DNA of 64,000 nucleotides from Oscillospiraceae bacterium (lineage in GTDB: Bacteria > Bacillota > Clostridia > Oscillospirales > SIG627). The stretch is taken from the NCBI GenBank assembly GCA_015065325.1, contig SVQO01000002.1:29005-93004 (forward strand), in the 5' to 3' direction. Positions 59,015 to 64,000 of this stretch are shown one piece after another. Position 1 is the stretch's first letter. Every line of letters begins with the position of its first letter. The notes beneath the pieces were generated by a model that was not told the DNA's origin, ran no database searches, and saw only the letters and a program-made list of their open reading frames with translations. Both the position numbers and the translations under genes were made by a program.

Positions 59015-59723
59015 AAAAAAAGGTTTCCCGCATCTTTTGCAATATCCGCTTCTCTTCCCGGGATACCTTCACCTGGGTCAGACCGAGAATGCGGGCGGTT
59101 TGCTCCTGGGTCAGATTGTGAAAGTAGCGAAGACGGATCAGGTGGGATTCCGATCGGGGCAAAGCATCCACTGCCTCACGAAGGGCAAGGGTTGTGGTAA
59201 GCTGCTCGATGTTGTCCTCTCCGATGATCTTTTCGGGAGAAAAGCCGGTGTTTTCGTCCTCGGCGTAAAGGGAGAGAGCGGGGCGGGCGGCTTCCAGTGC
59301 CAGCACCGCCTTTTCCTCCGTCAGGTCCAGCGCCGAGCAGATCACCTCCAGGGTAGGGCTTTTGCCCTCTTTTTTTTCGTATTCCTCCGTAAAGCGGAAG
59401 ATTCTCGCTCCGTTGGCACGGGTGTCGCGGCTGATCTTGATCCAGCCGTCGTCCCGCAGAAAGCGTTTGATCTCCCCCAGGATCAGGGGCACGGCGTAGG
59501 TGGTAAATTTACACTCTTTTTCCGCTTGAAAGCCTCGGATCGCCTTGATCATCCCGAGGGTACCGATCTGGATCAAATCCTCGGTCTCCACCCCTCGCCC
59601 CGTAAAACGCAGGGCGATGCTTTTGACAAGGCCAAGATTGGTGGAGACGACCTGCTCCATTGCCGCTTCGTCTCCGTTTTTCGCCGCAAGAAGAGTCTCA
59701 GGATCGTTGACGTAGTCGGGCAT
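59004..59723 (-). CDS. sigF: Forespore sigma factor SigF (SpoIIAC)
   Basis: Directs early forespore transcription. 239 residues with sigma-70 region 2 (STNLGLVKSIALRFTGRGVETEDLIQIGTLGMIKAIRGF, about 30-70, with core-binding and -10 contacts KFTTYAVPLILGEIKRFLRD), region 3, and region 4 with the HTH at the C-terminus (HNLTQEQTARILGLTQVKVSREEKRIL). Placement as third gene after spoIIAA and spoIIAB identifies it as SigF and not SigG. The start overlaps the spoIIAB stop as TGATG. The final residues SAS and the TAA stop lie in the repeat edge that begins at 59014. Confidence 0.94.
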   Translation of the reverse strand: MPDYVNDPETLLAAKNGDEAAMEQVVSTNLGLVKSIALRFTGRGVETEDLIQIGTLGMIKAIRGFQAEKECKFTTYAVPLILGEIKRFLRDDGWIKISRDTRANGARIFRFTEEYEKKEGKSPTLEVICSALDLTEEKAVLALEAARPALSLYAEDENTGFSPEKIIGEDNIEQLTTTLALREAVDALPRSESHLIRLRYFHNLTQEQTARILGLTQVKVSREEKRILQKMRETFFSAS

Positions 59724-60154
59724 CAGAGCTTTTTCTTCATGGTGATCCGCGTAAAGCCGGGACGGCTCACCAAGCGGACGCTGTCGCAAAAGGCACGGAT
59801 AATGGGCAGTCCCATTCCGCTTCGCTCCCCCTCGCGATCGGTTGTATAAAAGGGCTCCATCGCTTTTTCCACGTTTTCAATGCCCCGACCGTGATCCGTC
59901 ACCCGAATCAAAAGGACTCTGTTCCGATAAAAACAGAGCTCAAGAAGCACCTCTCCTTTTTTATCCTCCTCGCCCCGATAGCCGTGCACGATGGCGTTGG
60001 TCACCGCTTCGGAAACCACGGTCTTAATATCCGCAAGCTGGGAGGGTGTCACCTCCAAGTGCATCAGAAAGCCCGCAGTCAGCGTGCGGGCAAAGCTTTC
60101 GTTCCGACTCAGAGCGGGAAAGCGTACGCGGGCGGAATTGATGATCTCTTTCAT
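59723..60154 (-). CDS. spoIIAB: Anti-sigma-F factor and serine kinase SpoIIAB
   Basis: A 143-residue GHKL-type protein kinase that holds SigF inactive and phosphorylates SpoIIAA. Visible ATP-site boxes: N box DIKTVVSEAVTNAIVHGY, G1 DHGRGIENVE and G2 GERSGMGLPIIRAFCD. The start at 60154 is supported by GAGGAAAAG and follows the spoIIAA stop by 10 bp; an upstream in-frame start would overlap spoIIAA. Confidence 0.95.
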   Translation of the reverse strand: MKEIINSARVRFPALSRNESFARTLTAGFLMHLEVTPSQLADIKTVVSEAVTNAIVHGYRGEEDKKGEVLLELCFYRNRVLLIRVTDHGRGIENVEKAMEPFYTTDREGERSGMGLPIIRAFCDSVRLVSRPGFTRITMKKKL

Positions 60155-60164
60155 ATTCTTTTCC

Positions 60165-60476
60165 TCACACATATTTGGTTTCGATTTGGTTTTCCATTCC
60201 CGCCAGATGCAGGATCTTCAGACACCCCTCGGTGGGATTGATCAGGATCAGTCCGATCCCCATTTCCTCCGTTTTCCGTTTGCGACCCAAGATCAGCCCC
60301 AATCCCGAGGAATCCATAAAATCCGTTTCCCCCAGATCCAAAAGCAGCCTGGCAGGTCTTTCCTTTTCCAGCAATCGGTCGATCTCCTCACGGATCCCCG
60401 CCGCGCTGTGGTGATCGATATCTCCCGTGAGCCGTGCCAACAGGTCGCCGTCCTTTATCGCTGTGATCAATTTCAT
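60165..60476 (-). CDS. spoIIAA: Anti-sigma-F factor antagonist SpoIIAA
   Basis: A 103-residue STAS-domain protein whose dephosphorylated form binds SpoIIAB and releases SigF. The phosphorylation site is in TDFMDSSGLG, Ser57 being the equivalent of the known Ser58. SpoIIE at 1044-3503 is its phosphatase. The ATG at 60476 has AAGGA upstream. A TACAAT (60508-60513) precedes the gene, but neither a good -35 nor a sigma-H pattern was found. Confidence 0.94.
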   Translation of the reverse strand: MKLITAIKDGDLLARLTGDIDHHSAAGIREEIDRLLEKERPARLLLDLGETDFMDSSGLGLILGRKRKTEEMGIGLILINPTEGCLKILHLAGMENQIETKYV

Positions 60477-60557
60477 CGTCCTTGTTCCTTTCCTTAGCTT
60501 TGTGCCCATTGTACCCCCCGCCGCGGGCGGATTTTGTCATTTTCGGGAGGGGATTCG

Positions 60558-60586
60558 TTGACTTTTTTCCACCCACCCGATATAAT
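60558..60586 (+). promoter_or_regulatory. Sigma-A promoter of the exonuclease III gene
   Basis: TTGACT (60558-60563), 17-bp spacer, TATAAT (60581-60586). Divergent from the spoIIA operon. Confidence 0.85.
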
Positions 60587-60614
60587 GGAGAAAATAAAGG
60601 AGGCTGGCAAAAAA

Positions 60615-61373
60615 ATGAAACTGATCTCTTGGAACGTAAACGGCCTGCGCGCCTGTTTGGGCAAAGGCTTTCTGGATTTTTTCAATCGGGCAAACGCCGA
60701 CTTTTTCTGTATTCAGGAAAGCAAAATGCAGGAGGGGCAAGCACAGATCCTTACCCCCGGCTATTACCAATTTTGGAGCAGTGCAGAGAAAAAGGGCTAC
60801 TCCGGCACGGTGATCTTTTCCCGATACGAGCCCCTCTCCGTCTCTTACGGCATCGACGGAAAATACAGCGACGAGGGGCGGCTGATCACCCTGGAATTCG
60901 ACAGCTTTTATCTGGTCAATTCCTATACGCCCAACGCCCAATCCGAATTGAAGCGTCTGGACTACCGTATGGGCTACGAGGACGATCTGCGCACCTATCT
61001 TTCTCGGCTTTCGGAAGAAAAAAGCGTGATCCTTTGCGGCGATCTGAACGTTGCCCACGAGGAGATCGATCTGAAAAATCCCAAGGCAAATATCGGGAAC
61101 CCCGGCTTTTCCTACGAGGAGCGTGAGAAATTCTCCCTGCTTCTTCAGGCGGGCTTTACCGACAGCTTCCGCTATCTGTACCCCGATCGTGAAAACGCCT
61201 ATTCCTGGTGGAGCTATCGAATGAAGGCAAGAGAGAGAAACGTGGGCTGGAGAATCGACTATTTCGTGGTATCCCGCGATCTGAACGAAGCCATTACCGA
61301 CAGTAGCATCCACCCCGAGGTGATGGGCAGTGACCACTGCCCCGTGGAGCTGATCCTGGACCGCAGCCTATGA
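60615..61373 (+). CDS. xth: Exodeoxyribonuclease III / AP endonuclease
   Basis: Base-excision-repair enzyme that cuts 5' to abasic sites, Mg-dependent. 252 residues with WNVNGLRAC at the start, the metal-ligand segment FFCIQESKMQ (Glu), LVNSYTPNAQSELKRLDYR, LCGDLNVAHEEIDLKNPKAN and the C-terminal GSDHCPVELIL. Typical of the ExoA branch. The site AAAGGAGG lies 11 nt upstream. It overlaps the next gene by ATGA. Confidence 0.95.
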   Translation: MKLISWNVNGLRACLGKGFLDFFNRANADFFCIQESKMQEGQAQILTPGYYQFWSSAEKKGYSGTVIFSRYEPLSVSYGIDGKYSDEGRLITLEFDSFYLVNSYTPNAQSELKRLDYRMGYEDDLRTYLSRLSEEKSVILCGDLNVAHEEIDLKNPKANIGNPGFSYEEREKFSLLLQAGFTDSFRYLYPDRENAYSWWSYRMKARERNVGWRIDYFVVSRDLNEAITDSSIHPEVMGSDHCPVELILDRSL

Positions 61374-62638
61374 AACGGATCCTTTCCGTTTTTCCGCTTT
61401 TGAAAACACCGGGCTTTTATCTGATCACGGCACTGCTTTTGCTCGGCGCGGGTCTGTCGGGATTTTTATATCTTCCCGAGGAGAAAAACGAAGCTCTTCC
61501 CTTTGAAAAGGAGCAGGATGCCCTGGAGGACGCCCTTGCAGCCGCCGAGGAAAAGCTGCTTTCCTGTACCGAGGAGGAACGGGCACAGATTTTGGAGGAA
61601 AAGGCGTTCTTCGAAGCGGCTTTGACGTTTCGCCTGTCCCCTTGGTCCTCTTACTTTGCCGAGCAAGCCTTGTTCGCCTACGCCCGAGCCCTTACCCAAG
61701 GAGACGAGCCGGCGTGCGCGGAGCTGGAGGAGATTCTGAGGGATCGGGATAAAGAGGAGTTGAGACGCTTTTGGAAAAAGCATTCCGTGCCCGCCGAGCT
61801 TGACGCTCGGCTTCTGATGGCGGAGGATACCCCCGAAAGTCCGGGTCAAAACGCTCTGCTCTACGAGATCACGCTGCTGGAGGAAAGCCTGGAAACGGGC
61901 AGAGACCGATACTTCGGCACCGAGCGGGCTCTGAGCAAGGCGGATAAAGCAATGATGACCCGACTTCTCGGGCATAAAGAAGAAGCGCTTTCCTCCGGCA
62001 ACTGCAACCCCGTGCCCGCAAACCGAGAAACGCTTTTATCCGCAGAACGGCTTTTCGCCTGTCTTTTGTCGGTACTGCTTCTGGCAACCGCGGGGTACGA
62101 AAAAAAAGAGGAGAGCAGACTCGGAGACTCGCTCCTGCTTTTGGTTCCTCTTTTTACAACGGTATTCCTTTGCTCCCTTGCCCTCTTTTGCACCACGCTT
62201 CTCCGAGCCCCCGGCACGGCAGAGCCCTTTCTTCTGCAATGGGGCGGCTCCCTTCCCTTCTTCCCCGCACTTTTTCTCAGGCTTTTCTGCCGCGTGCTGG
62301 GAGCCCTTCCCTTGATGCTCCTTTGTTCGGCATTGCGGGAAGAAAAGAGAAATAATCTTTGGAAGCTTTTTGCGCTTCTTCCCGTTACCCGCTTTCTCCT
62401 CGGCGCATCCGCTCCCCTTTTGCCGAGAGGTCTTGCAAGGCTTCTTTCCCTCGGAGAATTGGGAGAAGCACTCTTTCCCTCCCTGTCCCCCTACGCCTTG
62501 CGCCCGATGGCGCCGTGCATCTGTGTTTTGCTGTGGGCGGCGGCGCTGGGCGCGGTGCTTTGCTTCCTTTGGAAAAAAGAGCAAAAATTATCTCCCGCAA
62601 AGCAAAAAGTATCACTTGAAAAGTCCGAGGACCTGTGA
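61370..62638 (+). CDS. Multi-pass membrane protein of unknown function
   Basis: 422 residues, not recognised. One N-terminal helix (about 13-33) is followed by a soluble, Glu-rich helical region (about 40-215, with coiled-coil-like EDALAAAEEKLLSCTEEE) and then about six helices (225-405) with Arg/Lys-rich loops. The layout (helix, long outer domain, C-terminal helices) is like ABC-2 type permease subunits, but no ATPase is adjacent and no signature is clear. It is translationally coupled to xth, and the promoter of ald lies inside its last codons. Confidence 0.6.
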   Translation: MKRILSVFPLLKTPGFYLITALLLLGAGLSGFLYLPEEKNEALPFEKEQDALEDALAAAEEKLLSCTEEERAQILEEKAFFEAALTFRLSPWSSYFAEQALFAYARALTQGDEPACAELEEILRDRDKEELRRFWKKHSVPAELDARLLMAEDTPESPGQNALLYEITLLEESLETGRDRYFGTERALSKADKAMMTRLLGHKEEALSSGNCNPVPANRETLLSAERLFACLLSVLLLATAGYEKKEESRLGDSLLLLVPLFTTVFLCSLALFCTTLLRAPGTAEPFLLQWGGSLPFFPALFLRLFCRVLGALPLMLLCSALREEKRNNLWKLFALLPVTRFLLGASAPLLPRGLARLLSLGELGEALFPSLSPYALRPMAPCICVLLWAAALGAVLCFLWKKEQKLSPAKQKVSLEKSEDL

Positions 62639-62644
62639 TAAGAT
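62616..62644 (+). promoter_or_regulatory. Sigma-A promoter of ald
   Basis: TTGAAA (62616-62621), 17-bp spacer, TAAGAT (62639-62644). It is embedded in the 3' end of the preceding membrane-protein gene, so ald has its own start of transcription. Confidence 0.7.
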
Positions 62645-62680
62645 GAACAAAGTGAAAATTAACCATTGGAGGATATAAAA

Positions 62681-63847
62681 ATGGTATTTGGCGTTTTGAA
62701 AGACATTAAAGTAGGCGAAAATCGCGTGATCTGCACCCCCATCGAGGTTGCGACCATCGTAGGTGCCGGACACAAGGTCTTGGTCCAGAAGGATGCAGGT
62801 ATCGGCTCCGGCTTCTCCAACGAAGCTTATGCCAAGGCAGGCGCAGAGATCAAGGAAAGTGCCGCCGAGCTTTGGGAAGCCTGCGATTTCCTTGCCAAGG
62901 TAAAGGAGATCGAGGAAAGCGAGTACAAGTATCTGCGCGAGGGTCAGATGATCTATTGCTGCATCCATCCCGCAGGACATCCCGAGGAGGTTCAGGCGAT
63001 CCTGGACAGCAAGTGCATTGCCATCACCGCCGAGGACAGCCACCGCTACGGATCTCCCAACTGTGAAGCCGCAGGCAAGCAGGGTGCGCTGTTCGGTCTG
63101 GAGTCTATGCTGACCATCAACGGCGGAAAGGGCAAATTCGTCGGCGGCTTTGCCGGTGCTCCCGGTATGAACGTTCTGATCCTGGGCGGCGGTATCGTGG
63201 GACAGGGTGCTCTGTCCGTGCTGTACGCGCTGGGTGCCAACGTAACCGTAATGGATATCAACGTAGGCACGCTGAAAATGCTGGGGGACAAATACGGAAA
63301 CCACATCAACACCATGTTCTGCACCAAGGAGACCATCGCCTCCGTGCTTCCTCAGACCGATATGGTCCTGAACTGCGTAAAGTGGCCCAAGCAGCGCAAG
63401 GACTTCCTCATTGATAAGGAAATGCTCAAGCTGATGGAGCCCGGCAGCGTACTGGTGGATATTTCCAACGACGATCCCGGTGCCATCGAATCCAGCCACG
63501 AGACCCATCACGACGATCCCCGCTACGTGGTCAACGGCGTGGTCCACTACTGCGTAAGCAACATTCCCGGTGCCGTGGCACACTCCACCACCGTTGCCCT
63601 TGCCGCAGAGACCCTGCCCATGCTTCTGAACCTGCTCAACAACGGTTTGGAAAAGGCTTGTATCTCCGACGGCTTTATCCGCCGCAGTCTCACCGCTTAC
63701 AAGGGATACCTGACTCACGAGGAGACCAGTGCCATCCAGTCCAGACCCTGGATCCGTCCCGAGACCATCCTGGGCATCACAGAGGAAAAGCTGGACTTTG
63801 CTCCTCCCGCCACCACCACCAGAAGCGACAACTTCATCAAGCTGTAA
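62681..63847 (+). CDS. ald: Alanine dehydrogenase
   Basis: NAD-linked interconversion of L-alanine and pyruvate plus ammonia, a hexameric AlaDH/PNT-family enzyme. 388 residues: N-terminal catalytic domain (KVGENRVICTPIEVATIVGAGHKVLVQKDAGIGSGF, EYKYLREGQMIYCCIHPAG), and the NAD-binding Rossmann fold with ILGGGIVGQGALSVLYALGANVTVMD. The second half contains VLVDISNDDPGAIE and the typical C-terminal helices. The start is set by GGAGG 8 nt upstream. Length is close to the usual 370-375, with a slightly extended C-terminus. Confidence 0.9.
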   Translation: MVFGVLKDIKVGENRVICTPIEVATIVGAGHKVLVQKDAGIGSGFSNEAYAKAGAEIKESAAELWEACDFLAKVKEIEESEYKYLREGQMIYCCIHPAGHPEEVQAILDSKCIAITAEDSHRYGSPNCEAAGKQGALFGLESMLTINGGKGKFVGGFAGAPGMNVLILGGGIVGQGALSVLYALGANVTVMDINVGTLKMLGDKYGNHINTMFCTKETIASVLPQTDMVLNCVKWPKQRKDFLIDKEMLKLMEPGSVLVDISNDDPGAIESSHETHHDDPRYVVNGVVHYCVSNIPGAVAHSTTVALAAETLPMLLNLLNNGLEKACISDGFIRRSLTAYKGYLTHEETSAIQSRPWIRPETILGITEEKLDFAPPATTTRSDNFIKL

Positions 63848-63848
63848 A

Positions 63849-64000
63849 ATGGCATTGGAGCTGAATTTGGAGCAGTACCTTCGGGAGCTGGAGACCCTTG
63901 TCAATACGGACAGCGGCCAAGGCAATCCCGAGGGCATCACGGCAGTTGGAGATTTTTTCGCAGACCGCTTTGAAAAAATGGGCTGGCTTGTGGAAAAATA
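63849..64000 (+). CDS. M20-family metallopeptidase, 5' part only
   Basis: The first 50 codons of a gene starting one base after the ald stop. The fragment begins MALELNLEQYLRELETLVNT and continues DSGQGNPEGITAVGDFFA, then RFEKMGW, which matches the opening of M20 peptidases such as the glutamate carboxypeptidase and PepT-like groups. Metal-binding residues lie beyond the window, so the subfamily stays open. Co-transcription with ald is likely. Confidence 0.7.
   Translation, partial: MALELNLEQYLRELETLVNTDSGQGNPEGITAVGDFFADRFEKMGWLVEK

Noticed and set aside
59004..59723. SigG instead of SigF
   Set aside because: Gene order spoIIAA-spoIIAB-sigma is diagnostic of sigF, and sigG is normally next to spoIIGA-sigE.

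Overview
The window looks like a chromosomal segment of a spore-forming, anaerobic, low-to-mid GC Gram-positive bacterium of the class Clostridia. The evidence is spoIIE, the spoIIAA-spoIIAB-sigF operon, an oxygen-sensitive class III ribonucleotide reductase activase under NrdR boxes, a Feo ferrous-iron system with a DtxR-type regulator, Firmicutes-type ribosome binding sites and sigma-A promoters, and carbohydrate uptake through ATPase-less ABC gene clusters. No tRNA, rRNA, CRISPR array, transposase gene or prophage was seen.

Layout. 1-7.3 kb: nrdG, a small lipoprotein, spoIIE, a small sporulation-adjacent ORF, rpsO-pnp behind a structured leader, and an SGNH hydrolase. 7.3-10.7 kb: a feoA-feoA-feoB-Cys-rich-protein operon facing a dtxR-like gene, with four copies of one palindromic operator. 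10.8-15 kb: an NlpC/P60-like lipoprotein, a sialidase-fold protein, a 325-bp inverted-repeat-bounded element and an HELLH protein. 15-27.4 kb: a seven-gene leftward operon coding a giant solute-binding protein, two pairs of sugar-type ABC permeases, an NHL/TPR/YIP1 protein and a DUF5696 protein. 27.9-29.3 kb: mnmA and rnhA. 29.6-41.6 kb: two giant secreted beta-solenoid proteins (1786 and 1703 residues) flanking a zinc-ribbon membrane protein; the second giant follows a PHP phosphoesterase and an AEC transporter. 43.7-45.1 kb: an MFS transporter. 45.2-54.6 kb: a nine-gene leftward operon covering DAHP to Phe and Tyr, behind a Phe/Tyr-rich leader peptide and an intrinsic terminator. 54.8-58.6 kb: a ceramidase-like lipoprotein and a GH31 glycosidase. 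58.6-64 kb: a repeat array, the sigF operon, exonuclease III, a membrane protein, alanine dehydrogenase and the start of an M20 peptidase.

How parts work together. The aromatic operon codes every shikimate step, with AroE and AroK fused, plus both prephenate branches and an aminotransferase; almost all junctions overlap, and expression is probably set by ribosome stalling at Phe/Tyr codons. The Feo genes and their DtxR-type regulator form one self-contained iron circuit. The carbohydrate side (sialidase, GH31, seven-gene ABC operon) suggests a gut or other polysaccharide-rich habitat.

Most unusual points. (1) The Phe/Tyr attenuator. (2) A dispersed hairpin repeat of about 120 bp whose edge supplies the stop codon of at least two genes (sigF and the second giant protein) and whose copies show compensatory changes. 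(3) The two giant proteins, which share an about 99% identical 0.84-kb 3' end beside otherwise diverged bodies and seem to carry an SGNH/DUF4886-like domain with its halves in swapped order inside a beta-solenoid. Family assignments come from reading the sequence by eye and from general knowledge; no database search was run.
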